Assembly: GCA_021201315.1 (NCBI GenBank)
Contig: JAJQFG010000038.1
Location: 1 to 64,000, forward strand
DNA from: Erysipelotrichaceae bacterium
GTDB taxonomy: Bacteria > Bacillota_I > Bacilli_A > Erysipelotrichales > Coprobacillaceae
Length of the DNA stretch: 64,000 bases
Direction of reading: 5' to 3'
Of this stretch, positions 44,954 through 53,391 are shown piece after piece. The notes under the pieces were generated by a model, which was not told the origin of the DNA, made no database searches, and saw only the letters and a list, made by a program, of their open reading frames with translations. The position numbers were made by a program, and so were the translations under genes. The stretch's first letter is position 1; the number at the start of each line of letters is the position of its first letter.

Positions 44954-47329
44954 TATAATCTCATTTAATAAATGTACCGATGCCATAGCATCAACTGTAT
45001 AATAATCAGCTCCAATATCCTTGGCAATATCTTCCGTAAGGACAGCACCACCAACCCAAATAGGAACTTGGCAATTTGCTTCATGTAAGGCTTCAATTGT
45101 ACGTTTCATATTGACGACTGTTGTTGTCATTAATGCACTTAAGCCAATGGCTTTAGGTTGATATTTTTGATATGCTTTGACTACATCCTCAACCTTAACA
45201 TCTTTACCTAAATCTATCATTTCATAGCCATAGCTTTCTAAGACAACAGTGACAATATTTTTACCAATATCATGAATATCTCCTTCAACAGTACATATTA
45301 ATATTGGTCCTTTCTTTTCATTAGAATTATTAGTAAATGTTGATTGAACAACTTCAAAAGCTAATTTAGAACTTTCAGCTGATTGAATCAATTGTGGTAA
45401 GAATATCTTACCTGTTTCATAATCTTTTCCTACTTGATTTAAAGCTGGTACAATCACTTCATTAATTAACGTTAAACCATCTTTATCAGATAATTCTATT
45501 TGTGTTTGTTGCTTAATTTCATCCTTTAAACCTCTAATTATCATATAATAAAGATTCATTTCTTGATTTTCTTGTTTATTGGATTGTACTTGCTTTTGTA
45601 CCTTAGAAGAAACAACGTCATTGGCATGTCTTTCAATATATTGAATACTATCTTGATCCTGATATGTTAAAACATTATAAGCATCAATCACACCCATCAT
45701 TTGTTCATCTAAAGGATTCATAATCGGTAAATCCAAACCTGCATATAAAGCTGTTGTAAGGAATGTTCGATTAAGCAATGAACGATTAGGTAAACCAAAA
45801 GATACATTAGAAACCCCTAATACCGTATGATTACCCATTTCTCTAACCATCGTTAAAGCTTTAAGTGTTTCAATGACTTCTTTTTGTTGGGCAGATGCTG
45901 TTAAAGTTAAACAATCAATAATAATATCTTCTTTTCTAATACCATAAGACTGTGCTTTATTAATAATCTTTTTAGCAATATTTAATCTTTCTTCAGCTTT
46001 TAAAGGAATACCACTCTCCAATGTTAAACCAATCACCACACCACCATATTTTTTGGCGATTGGAAATATCGCATCCATCACTTCATCCTTACCATTAACA
46101 GAATTAATTAAAGGCTTACCATTATAATAACGACAAGCTGCTTCAATAGCTTTTGGATCAGAAGAATCAATCTGTAAAGGTAAATTAACCACTTCCTGTA
46201 ACATTGGTACAACCTTTTTCATCACTTTAGCTTCATTGATACCAGGTAAACCAACATTCACATCCAAAACATGAGCACCTGCTTGATCTTGCTTAATTGC
46301 TTCTCTAACCAGTTCATCATATCTTTCTTCCTTTAAAGCCAACTTCATCTTCTTTTTACCAGTTGGATTCAATCTTTCTCCACATATCACAACTTGACCA
46401 TTAAAAACAACTGTTTGATTTTGTGAAGAAACCATGGTTTTATAAGGATTATTTCTTGGCTTTACTTTTGTAGGTAAAGCTTGTTTCATTTTTTGGATAA
46501 ATTCAGGTGATGTACCGCAGCATCCTCCCACGATACTTGCTCCTAAATCAACTAAATGTTGCATAGAATCACAAAATTCATCAGGTGTTACTTCATAGTA
46601 GGTATTGCCATCTTTTAAAACAGGTAAACCTGCATTAGGTTGAACAATTACAGGTACATGAGCATATGACAATATATCTTCAACAATAGGTCTTAATTCA
46701 TCTGGCCCTAAGGAACAATTCACACCTAAAGCATCAACATTCAATCCTTCTACAACATTCACAAACGTTAACAGATCAACACCCATCAAAGTACGTCCAT
46801 CATCTTGAAATGTCATAGTCACAAATACAGGCAAATCTGTATTCTCTTTAACAGCCAATATACCAGCTTTCACCTCATATAAATCACTCATTGTTTCAAA
46901 TAAAACAACATCCACATCATCTTTCACAACCATAACTTGTGACTTAATAATCTCATAAGCTTCATCAAAACTTAATGTTCCCATTGGTTTAAGCATAGTT
47001 CCAATAGGACCAATATCTAAAACAATATAACTATCATCTTCTCTATGCGTTCTTATTTGAGCCTCTTTCGCATGCTTGACTGCATTTCTTATCATATCTT
47101 TAAAATCATACTTAGAATCCTTCATCTTCAATGGATTACATCCAAAAGTATTAATTGTAATAAAATCAGCACCAGCATTCAAATATCTCTCATGTATAGA
47201 AACCAACAATTCAGGATTATCAATATTCAATTCCTCAGGAATATCTCCAGCTTTCAAACCAGCATTTTGCAGTTGTGTTCCCATTGCACCATCAAAAAAC
47301 AACAAATCTTTCTTTAATCTATCCAACAT
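44948..47329 (-). CDS. metH: Cobalamin-dependent methionine synthase, short form
   Basis: This 793-residue enzyme transfers the methyl group of methyltetrahydrofolate to homocysteine through cobalamin. The homocysteine domain (about 1-290) has the zinc Cys residues in NCSLG and GGCCGTSPE. The pterin domain (about 315-570) has GERLNPTGKKKMK and DVNVGLPG. The cobalamin domains (about 590-793) have the lower-axial His motif DIHDIGKNIV. The C-terminal AdoMet-binding reactivation domain of full MetH (about 1200 residues) is missing; the next upstream gene encodes it separately. The B12 uptake operon 5 kb away would supply the cofactor. Confidence 0.95.
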   Translation of the reverse strand: MLDRLKKDLLFFDGAMGTQLQNAGLKAGDIPEELNIDNPELLVSIHERYLNAGADFITINTFGCNPLKMKDSKYDFKDMIRNAVKHAKEAQIRTHREDDSYIVLDIGPIGTMLKPMGTLSFDEAYEIIKSQVMVVKDDVDVVLFETMSDLYEVKAGILAVKENTDLPVFVTMTFQDDGRTLMGVDLLTFVNVVEGLNVDALGVNCSLGPDELRPIVEDILSYAHVPVIVQPNAGLPVLKDGNTYYEVTPDEFCDSMQHLVDLGASIVGGCCGTSPEFIQKMKQALPTKVKPRNNPYKTMVSSQNQTVVFNGQVVICGERLNPTGKKKMKLALKEERYDELVREAIKQDQAGAHVLDVNVGLPGINEAKVMKKVVPMLQEVVNLPLQIDSSDPKAIEAACRYYNGKPLINSVNGKDEVMDAIFPIAKKYGGVVIGLTLESGIPLKAEERLNIAKKIINKAQSYGIRKEDIIIDCLTLTASAQQKEVIETLKALTMVREMGNHTVLGVSNVSFGLPNRSLLNRTFLTTALYAGLDLPIMNPLDEQMMGVIDAYNVLTYQDQDSIQYIERHANDVVSSKVQKQVQSNKQENQEMNLYYMIIRGLKDEIKQQTQIELSDKDGLTLINEVIVPALNQVGKDYETGKIFLPQLIQSAESSKLAFEVVQSTFTNNSNEKKGPILICTVEGDIHDIGKNIVTVVLESYGYEMIDLGKDVKVEDVVKAYQKYQPKAIGLSALMTTTVVNMKRTIEALHEANCQVPIWVGGAVLTEDIAKDIGADYYTVDAMASVHLLNEIIK

Positions 47330-47943
47330 CTCTTATTATCCTTTCTTAGACTACATGTATCTTTACGTATGCAATGTCCACATTCTTTATGTATATGATC
47401 CTTACCAATACCAATAAAACAAAGCATTGTCTTTTGTGGTACAAACAAACCACTATCCGTTAAAGTAACACCTAAATACTTATACATATTCAAATACTTA
47501 TAAAACATCTTATTCAATGACACGGGAACATCTCCATATCCAGGCGCAAAACGAAAAGTCCTATCTTTTAAATCCAACGTCTTTTCATATTCATCTAATC
47601 TATATTCCAAATAGCTACTCGCAATAGCATCCATAATCACGGCTTTACTCATATCTATTTTAGAAATATATTTAATCCTTCTTTCCACATCTATTCCTAA
47701 AGTTGCACCAATAAGCATCACATGATGACAACCTTGTAAATAATACTGTGTATCTTGAAATTGAAGGCTCATATTGAGCTCTTCTATCATTAAATCATTC
47801 GTTAAATGACATATTTGATGCACTTGTTTAAAACGAGCATATTCTATAACTTCTTTTTCGCAAATATCATATAACTTATCAAAATCATCATCTAATTCTT
47901 GATCATGGTAACCTAAATATTTAAGGGCTTGTTGTTTAATCAT
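47314..47943 (-). CDS. Stand-alone MetH reactivation (AdoMet-binding) domain protein
   Basis: This 209-residue protein matches the methionine synthase activation domain: FRFAPGYGDVPVSLNK (the AdoMet-binding RxxxGY motif) and VPQKTMLCFIGIG. A Cys-rich end follows (CGHCIRKDTC). It would reductively methylate oxidised cobalamin on MetH. The gene lies between metF and the short metH and overlaps both by a few bases, so the three are made together. The C-terminal Cys cluster is an addition not typical of the fused domain. Confidence 0.85.
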   Translation of the reverse strand: MIKQQALKYLGYHDQELDDDFDKLYDICEKEVIEYARFKQVHQICHLTNDLMIEELNMSLQFQDTQYYLQGCHHVMLIGATLGIDVERRIKYISKIDMSKAVIMDAIASSYLEYRLDEYEKTLDLKDRTFRFAPGYGDVPVSLNKMFYKYLNMYKYLGVTLTDSGLFVPQKTMLCFIGIGKDHIHKECGHCIRKDTCSLRKDNKRCWID

Positions 47944-48826
47944 GATTCAAATTTTCTAAAACAGTTGGAATACTCGCAAAAATACTTTGAGCAATTTCAG
48001 GCTTATTCATCGTATAAATATGAATACCATCTACACCATTAGTAATCAAATCAATGATTTGACTAGTAGCATAATTTATACCAATTTCTCTGACAGCCTT
48101 AGGATAATGATAGTAGTTTTCAATCATTGTTGATAAATTATATGGAATAGAAGAACCACACATCTTACTAGATCTTAGTAATGACTTAGCATTAGTCACA
48201 GGCATAATACCTGCTAAAATAGGTACAGTAATACCCATTCTTCTTGCTTCTTTAACCAATCTATAATAATAATTATTATCATAGAATACTTGAGTTACCA
48301 AATACTCTGCCCCTGCATCAACTTTCTGCTTTAAAGCCTTCAAATCATCTTCAAAACATGTAGCTTCATAATGCACTTCAGGATAACAAGCACCTGATAA
48401 ACAAAAATCATTAGGAAATTCTTTAATAATAAACTCATCCAACTCTTTTGCATAATGAAATACCATCTCATCCTTATTAAAGCTAGGATCATTTGGAAAA
48501 TCTCCTCTTAATCCCAAAATATTCTCAACATTATTATCCTTCAATTGTTGACATATATCTCTAATACTATCCTCTGTAGCATTAATACATGTCAAATGAG
48601 CTACAGATTCAATATGATATTGATTTTTAATTGTTGATGCAATCTCAATTGTTTTATCTCTATTACTTCCACCTGCTCCATAAGTCACACTAATAAAATC
48701 AGGATTCAATTTTGATAATTCCTCAATCGTATGATATATAGAAGAAATATCACCATCCTTGTTTTTAGGTGGGAATATTTCAAAAGAAATCGTTGCTTTA
48801 GTTTTTAGTATATCTGATATTTTCAT
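47936..48826 (-). CDS. metF: Methylenetetrahydrofolate reductase
   Basis: This 296-residue FAD enzyme makes the methyltetrahydrofolate used by MetH. Family motifs include ISFEIFPPKN near the N-terminus, SVTYGAGGS, HLTCIN, NILGLRGDFP, YLVTQVFYDN and GIMPVTN. It is the first gene of the three-gene methionine operon on the minus strand. The ribosome site (GGAGGTT on the minus strand) lies seven bases before the ATG. No S-box or T-box riboswitch is apparent in the short leader. Confidence 0.95.
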   Translation of the reverse strand: MKISDILKTKATISFEIFPPKNKDGDISSIYHTIEELSKLNPDFISVTYGAGGSNRDKTIEIASTIKNQYHIESVAHLTCINATEDSIRDICQQLKDNNVENILGLRGDFPNDPSFNKDEMVFHYAKELDEFIIKEFPNDFCLSGACYPEVHYEATCFEDDLKALKQKVDAGAEYLVTQVFYDNNYYYRLVKEARRMGITVPILAGIMPVTNAKSLLRSSKMCGSSIPYNLSTMIENYYHYPKAVREIGINYATSQIIDLITNGVDGIHIYTMNKPEIAQSIFASIPTVLENLNHD

Positions 48827-48941
48827 AATTAACCTCCAATATTTATATGAATTATTATAACGAAAGTTGACACATTTAACAACTAAAACATTTTGGTAAA
48901 ATATAATGAAATATAATGAGATTTTGTCAGAAATAATATTC

Positions 48942-48970
48942 TTGCAAATCTTTTGATTTTAGTATATTAT
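48942..48970 (+). promoter_or_regulatory. Promoter of the ToxI antitoxin RNA
   Basis: TTGCAA (48942-48947) and TATTAT (48965-48970) lie 17 bases apart, about 30 bases before the first ToxI repeat. Transcription should start near 48977. Confidence 0.65.
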
Positions 48971-49000
48971 AGTTGTGGACAACGTTGATTACACGTTTTA

Positions 49001-49108
49001 TTGGTGTTTCGCTACCGTTAAAGGCGAACGATATTCTTGGTGTTTCGCCACCGTTAAGGGCGAACGATATTCTTGGTGTTTCGCCACCATTAAGGGCGAG
49101 CGTAAAAG
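49001..49108 (+). repeat. Tandem 36-base ToxI repeats (2.8 copies)
   Basis: Units lie at 49001-49036, 49037-49072 and 49073-49108. Units 1 and 2 differ at two positions. Unit 3 matches for about 30 bases and then diverges. Each contains GGTGTTTCGC and AAGGGCGAACG-like segments that can pair as GCC/GGC stems. Confidence 0.92.
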
Positions 49109-49119
49109 TAATCAGTAAG

Positions 49120-49149
49120 AAGGGGCAGTATTTAAATACTGTCCCTTTT
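49120..49149 (+). terminator. Terminator between toxI and toxN
   Basis: A stem of about 12-14 bp (49120-49133 with 49134-49147, one G-T pair) ends in TTTT. This internal terminator is a hallmark of type III toxin-antitoxin loci. Confidence 0.82.
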
Positions 49150-49169
49150 ACTTAAAATTGGAGGTATTT

Positions 49170-49691
49170 ATGAAAATAGCATTTTATTTTGTTGATGAAG
49201 ATTATATAGACTATCTTAAGAAATATGAGATTAAACATAGAGGATTTACGACGGTTCCTAATGTTGTTTATACTAAGCACAGTAAATTTTTGTACGGAGC
49301 AGTGTTAGAAATTGAACATAAAAAGTACTTTGTTCCTGTATCATCATATTCAAGAAAATATCGTGAAAACATGCTTATAAAAATTCAGAATCATGGTCAA
49401 GAAATAGTTGCTGGATCGTTGAGATTCAATTATATGATACCAGTTCCAGATAGATGCGTTCATATTTATAATTTTAAAGACGGTCCTGAGACACATGAAA
49501 GAAGAATTTTTATAGAAAAAGAATACCGTTATTGTAAAAGTAATAGATCTAAAATACAAAAATATGCTAAAGACACATATAAACGTGTTATTAGTAAGTC
49601 AAATGAAAGATTAATAAGAAATAGTTGTGATTTTAAACTTTTAGAAGAAGCGTATGTTGAGTATGTGAATCTTTTAAAGATAAAAAGTTGA
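49170..49691 (+). CDS. toxN: ToxN/AbiQ-family endoribonuclease toxin
   Basis: This 173-residue type III toxin starts MKIAFYFVDEDYIDYLKKYE and has LYGAVLEIEHKKYFVPVSSYSRKY, the beta-barrel core of ToxN/AbiQ, then AGSLRFNYMIPVP and a helical C-terminal region. The length is typical (about 165-175). Such toxins cut mRNA at A-rich sites and cause growth arrest or phage abortive infection when the antitoxin RNA is lost. The ATG at 49170 follows TTGGAGG; the in-frame TTG at 49158 would overlap that site. The upstream ToxI repeats make the assignment firm. Confidence 0.9.
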   Translation: MKIAFYFVDEDYIDYLKKYEIKHRGFTTVPNVVYTKHSKFLYGAVLEIEHKKYFVPVSSYSRKYRENMLIKIQNHGQEIVAGSLRFNYMIPVPDRCVHIYNFKDGPETHERRIFIEKEYRYCKSNRSKIQKYAKDTYKRVISKSNERLIRNSCDFKLLEEAYVEYVNLLKIKS

Positions 49692-49729
49692 TAATACTAA
49701 ATATTTATAGAAATAAAGGAGTGATTAAG

Positions 49730-50335
49730 ATGATTTATTTTACTAGTGATCTTCATTTAGGACATCGTTCTGTTATTAATATGTGTCAAAGACCATTTGA
49801 TAATATTGAAGAAATGAATAAGACACTTATCCATAATTGGAATGATATTGTTACTAATAATGATACTGTATATATTTTAGGTGATTTATGTTATCGTATC
49901 AAAAACGATGAAGCGAATAGTGTTATAAAAAAACTAAAAGGTAAAAAGATACTTATTATGGGTAATCATGACAACAAATATGGGATGTACGATGAAACTT
50001 TGTTCAAAGAGATTTGTTACTATAAGGAAATGAAATATGATCATATAAAATATGTGTTGTTTCATTATCCCATTGAAGATTGGAATGGTATGTATCATGG
50101 TTCAATACATCTGCACGGTCATTCTCATAACAAGCCTGAATATAACTTGTTGATGAGAGAGAAAGGATTAATACGTTATGATGTGGGTGTTGATGCAAAT
50201 GATTTTAGACCTGTATCATTGGATGATATTCTAGATTTTTTTCCGTTAAATAAATATCATCACTCTTTTATATTTGATAAGATATGTGTGTCAGATAAAT
50301 ATTGCCGTAGCGGAAATTCTGGTTGCATCATGTGA
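49730..50335 (+). CDS. Calcineurin-like metallophosphoesterase
   Basis: This 201-residue enzyme has the metallophosphoesterase motifs in order: TSDLHLGHRS (about 4-13), ILGDLCYR (about 44-51), MGNHDNKYG, FHYPIEDW and LHGHSHNKP. The substrate is unknown; small members act on nucleotides, cyclic phosphates or RNA ends. It sits between ToxN and the TROVE gene. The last 25 residues (HHSFIFDKICVSDKY onwards) look unlike the family and overlap a candidate structured RNA, so the stop may be later than the ancestral one. The ATG at 49730 follows AAAGGAGTG. Confidence 0.85.
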   Translation: MIYFTSDLHLGHRSVINMCQRPFDNIEEMNKTLIHNWNDIVTNNDTVYILGDLCYRIKNDEANSVIKKLKGKKILIMGNHDNKYGMYDETLFKEICYYKEMKYDHIKYVLFHYPIEDWNGMYHGSIHLHGHSHNKPEYNLLMREKGLIRYDVGVDANDFRPVSLDDILDFFPLNKYHHSFIFDKICVSDKYCRSGNSGCIM

Positions 50336-50415
50336 TAGGAAATTTATTATTAAAAAAGTTTTATGGTGTTTATTAAAAAACATACACCAGATTTAATATT
50401 CACGGCAATTTTTTT
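50297..50415 (+). ncRNA. Candidate Y RNA next to the Ro60 homologue
   Basis: ATTGCCGT (50301-50308) pairs with ACGGCAAT (50402-50409), and after one mismatch three more pairs form. TCTGG and CCAGA add an inner helix (about 50318-50322 with 50387-50391), and a run of seven T follows. The ends of a 115-base RNA thus pair and finish with poly-U, the plan of Y RNAs, directly before the TROVE gene where bacterial Y RNAs are often found. I could not confirm a tRNA-like module or the exact Ro-binding motif, so it could be only a complex terminator. Confidence 0.4.
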
Positions 50416-50432
50416 AATGGGGAGTGATACAT

Positions 50433-52092
50433 ATGAATGAAATGACAAAAGCAGTCAAAATCAACAGAGCAATTGAAACTAAAAGACCTGTTGTGAACTT
50501 TATGGGTGGTATTTCTTATGAAATCAATCCATTAGATACATTAAAAATGGTAACTGCTTCTTCCATATTTGGAGAACCACAATATTATCGAGATGGCGAG
50601 TTTAAATCAGCTACAATCTATGATGGTATATATCGTACCAATAAATTCTTTGAAGCATACTCTATCATAGATAATAACTATGAAGGTAAGAAAACTTCAG
50701 AAATCATGGAAGATATCATTGGTAAAGCTTTGGATTATGATTTTGAAGCAACCATCAAATGGGCTGAAACACTACGTCATGACTATTTTATGAGACTCAA
50801 TCCTCAAATTATTATGGTAAGAGCTGCCATGCATCCTTATCGTGCTACTTTCAATCAAACACATCCAGGTATGTTTTCTTCAATCAATCAAAAAGTTATG
50901 TTACGTGGTGATGAACCAGCATCACAATTAACTTATTACTTATACCGTCATGGTTCTAAAAATAATGTACCTAATATTCTAAAAAGAAACTGGGCACAAA
51001 AAATAGAATCATTAGATAAATATGCTATGCATAAATATAAAAATACAGGTATAGGTATGATTGATGTGGTACGTATATCACATGCTCATGGAGAACACAT
51101 TGATGAATTGATGAAAACTGGTAATATAGAAGTTGAAGATAAAGATAATACTTGGGAAACTTTAAGAGCACAAGGAAAATCATGGAGCGAAATCCTTGAT
51201 ACGATTAAGTTAGGGCATATGGCACTTCTTAGAAATCTAAGAGGAATATTTACTGAAATAGATGATAATGCTCAATGTAAAGAAATCATGGATCAATTAA
51301 AGAAAGGTGTCTTGAAGGGAAAACAATATCCATTTCGTTACTATGCTGCTATGAAAGTCATTGATAAGTCTAATGTTCATTGTAAAATAATGATATTGGA
51401 TGCTTTAGAAGAATGTATGGACATAGCATGTAGTAATATGCCTAAATTAAAAGGTAAAACTATGTGTTTGTCTGATAATTCAGGTTCAGCATGGGGAACA
51501 TGTAATAGCGAATATGGTAGTATTAGAATAGCGGAAATTGATAATTTGTCATCTGTTATTACAGCTCATAATTGTGAAGAAGGCTATGTTGGTAAATTTG
51601 GTGATAAACTTAAAATATTTCCAATTACGCATAGAAATTACGCATAGAAATGGTATTCTATCACAAGCTAATCAGATTACATTTGAAAGCAACCATGATG
51701 TCGGTGGAGCTACGGAAAATGGGATTTGGATATTCTTTAAGAATGCCATTGAAAATAAAGAACATTGGGATAATATCTTTATTTATTCTGATCAACAAGC
51801 AGGTCATGGTGATTTATTTGGAACAGATGAAGGCATTGAAGAATATAAGGAAAAAGGTTATTTAGCTTATGAATATTATGTAGATGTCGCAAAGTTGATT
51901 GATACATATCGTAATACTGTTAATCCAAAAGTTAATGTCTTTTCAGTCCAAACTGCTGGTTATTATAACGTACTTATTCCAGAATATGGTTATCGTAGTA
52001 ATATTCTTTATGGATGGACAGGTAAGGAATTATCTTTTGCGGATACGATGATCCAGTTTTGGGATTATAAGGATCAAGAAAAAAATTCTTGA
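50433..52092 (+). pseudogene. rsr: TROVE-domain (Ro60/Rsr) protein broken by a 13-bp duplication
   Basis: The frame from 50433 carries a TROVE ring domain of HEAT-like helices (about 12-340, with LGHMALLRNLRGIFTEID). It then has the start of a vWA domain with the metal-site motif LSDNSGSAWG. It stops at 51645-51647 because 13 bases (51625-51637) are repeated at 51638-51650. Removing one copy joins PITHRN to GILSQANQ and the rest of the vWA domain (YSDQQAGHGD, FWDYKDQEKNS), giving about 548 residues. Ro60 proteins bind Y RNAs and misfolded RNAs. The disruption removes the C-terminal third; the TROVE ring alone might still be made. The ribosome site is GGGGAG at 50419-50424. Confidence 0.88.
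51625..51650 (+). repeat. 13-bp tandem duplication causing the rsr frameshift
   Basis: The unit TTACGCATAGAAA is present twice in a row. One unit fits the reading frame of TROVE proteins; the extra one shifts the frame by +1 and creates an early stop. Confidence 0.95.
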
Positions 52093-52100
52093 TCTTTTTT
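52072..52100 (+). terminator. Terminator after the TROVE gene
   Basis: GATCAAGAA (52072-52080) pairs with TTCTTGATC (52086-52094) and six T follow. The stop codon of the vWA frame lies in the right arm. Confidence 0.88.
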
Positions 52101-52399
52101 AAAACTTTTTGATGGTTTAAAACGTCTATATAGTGAAGAAGCAAAATGTTTTTTTCTCCCAGTTTATATGGCAATGCAAACTGTTAAAACAGAGACCTCA
52201 TCAAATTCTAAAGTCTGTGAATGAAAAAAAAGAGGAAAGCCAATGTATTATTTTGTCCTAACATATATGGACATCAATCTTCTCTCTTTCTTGAAAGGTG
52301 CTATTTAAAGCACCTTTCATTTCTTTTTATACAAATGATTGTCATAACATGAAAAGTTCGTTATAATAATAAAAAATTAATAAGAAATCGCATATTTAG
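52101..52399. other. Non-coding stretch between rsr and the cobalamin riboswitch
   Basis: I find no gene. A pairing at about 52227-52282 (AAGAGGAAAG with the TTCTCTCTTTC region, inner hairpin GTCC/GGAC) is possible. A perfect 10-bp hairpin at 52293-52318 has only a weak T tract. These could be the remains of a further small RNA next to the Ro60 homologue, but nothing proves it. Confidence 0.4.
52293..52328. terminator. Hairpin with weak T tract
   Basis: GAAAGGTGCT (52293-52302) pairs perfectly with AGCACCTTTC (52309-52318), followed by ATTTCTTTTT. It may end a transcript from either side. Confidence 0.55.
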
Positions 52400-52540
52400 T
52401 GGTTGTGACAAACATTAATAAGGAATTAGGTGAAAAACCTGGACAGTCCCGCTGCCGTGATGAGGAATGAAAGCAAATACCATTGGGAAACTGAGAAGGT
52501 GCTGGAGTGATGATTCAAAGTCGGAATACTTGCCATTATC
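52400..52540 (+). promoter_or_regulatory. Cobalamin riboswitch
   Basis: The segment holds the conserved B12 riboswitch core in order: AGGTGAAAAACCTGG, ACAGTCCCGCTGCCGTGA, a CCATTGGGAAACTGAGAAGG-like block, and AAAGTCGGAATACTTGCC. It lies about 90 bases before the lipoprotein start. In this class coenzyme B12 binding normally shuts off uptake genes by termination or ribosome-site masking. It controls the operon 52633-58645. Confidence 0.95.
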
Positions 52541-52632
52541 TTAGGATAAATTCTACGTGGATATAGAATAGTTCTATTTTGTGTATACATATCTATCCTT
52601 TTATGCGCTCTTTTTTAAGGAGGGCTTTTTTA

Positions 52633-53391
52633 ATGATGAAAAAAATTTTAATATGCTTATGTCTCATATTATCTTTATGTGCTTGTACATCTAGCTCTGT
52701 TGAAACAGATACAACGGATGAAAGTGAAGTTGTAGAAACGATAGAAGATACACAAACAGAAGAAGAAATAATAGAAACTGACGAAGAAACGACAGAAGAA
52801 AAAGAAGAATCGTCTGAAACCAATGAAACTTCTGATGATAGTGATTCTAGTAATTCCAATGAATCTGACACAAATACTACTAACCAATCATCAAGTTCTA
52901 CATCTTCAACTCAATCAACAAATAATAGCACAACAACTAAAAAATCAACTACCTCATCAAGTTCTAATACTAATAACTCAAATAATAGCTCAACAACTCA
53001 ATCATCAAGTAATACTGAAGAAAGTCAAACAACTGAAGAAACAAAGATCTATTGTACCTATACCATTGAATGTAGTTCTATCTTAAATCATACCGATGCT
53101 TTAGAATCCAATTATCAAGTACCATCCAATGGTATCGTCTATAGTAAAACGATAGAAATAGAAGAGGGAGATACCGTTATGTCTATTTTAAAAAGAACGG
53201 GCGTATCTACAGATATATCATTAGGTTATGTTAAGGGGATTGATGGTTTATATGAATTTGATTGTGGTAGTGAAAGTGGATGGACATATAGCGTTAATGG
53301 CGTTAAACCTAATGTTGGGGCATCAAAGTATAGTGTGAGTAAAGGTGATGTTATTAAATGGATTTATGTTGTTTCAAGGAGTGAATGGTGA
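52633..53391 (+). CDS. Surface lipoprotein with DUF4430 (transcobalamin-like) domain
   Basis: This 252-residue exported lipoprotein has a signal peptide with lipobox LCAC (Cys about 19), a long acidic then Ser/Thr/Asn/Gln-rich linker (about 20-148), and a DUF4430 domain (about 150-252; YTIECSSILNHTDAL, GDTVMSILKRTGV, GWTYSVNGVKPNVGAS, KWIYV). DUF4430 resembles the C-terminal domain of intrinsic factor/transcobalamin. The cobalamin riboswitch upstream supports a role in catching B12 or its analogues at the surface. The ATG at 52633 follows TAAGGAGGG; 52636 is equally possible. It overlaps the EcfT gene. Confidence 0.85.
   Translation: MMKKILICLCLILSLCACTSSSVETDTTDESEVVETIEDTQTEEEIIETDEETTEEKEESSETNETSDDSDSSNSNESDTNTTNQSSSSTSSTQSTNNSTTTKKSTTSSSSNTNNSNNSSTTQSSSNTEESQTTEETKIYCTYTIECSSILNHTDALESNYQVPSNGIVYSKTIEIEEGDTVMSILKRTGVSTDISLGYVKGIDGLYEFDCGSESGWTYSVNGVKPNVGASKYSVSKGDVIKWIYVVSRSEW

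Larger units (their letters stand above)
48977..49150 (+). ncRNA. ToxI-type antitoxin RNA of a type III toxin-antitoxin system
   Basis: The RNA contains about 2.8 tandem 36-base repeats (49001-49108) and ends at a terminator (49120-49149) just before the toxN gene. In type III systems each repeat is cut out by ToxN and then folds to a pseudoknot that binds and blocks the toxin. The terminator allows more antitoxin RNA than toxin mRNA. Position, repeat unit length and neighbouring ToxN all fit. The extent of the transcript is inferred from promoter and terminator. Confidence 0.85.

Noticed and set aside
49001-49108. Short CRISPR array
   Set aside because: The repeats are directly adjacent without spacers, there are no cas genes, and a ToxN gene follows. 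This is a type III antitoxin.
48973-49155. 60-residue reading frame with repeated SPPLRANDILGV peptides
   Set aside because: It is the tandem ToxI repeat read as protein (36 bases is a multiple of 3). There is no ribosome site, and the RNA explanation is complete.
52593-53086. Alternative frames over the lipoprotein linker
   Set aside because: They arise from the repetitive Ser/Thr/Asn/Gln codons of the linker and have no ribosome site or domain.
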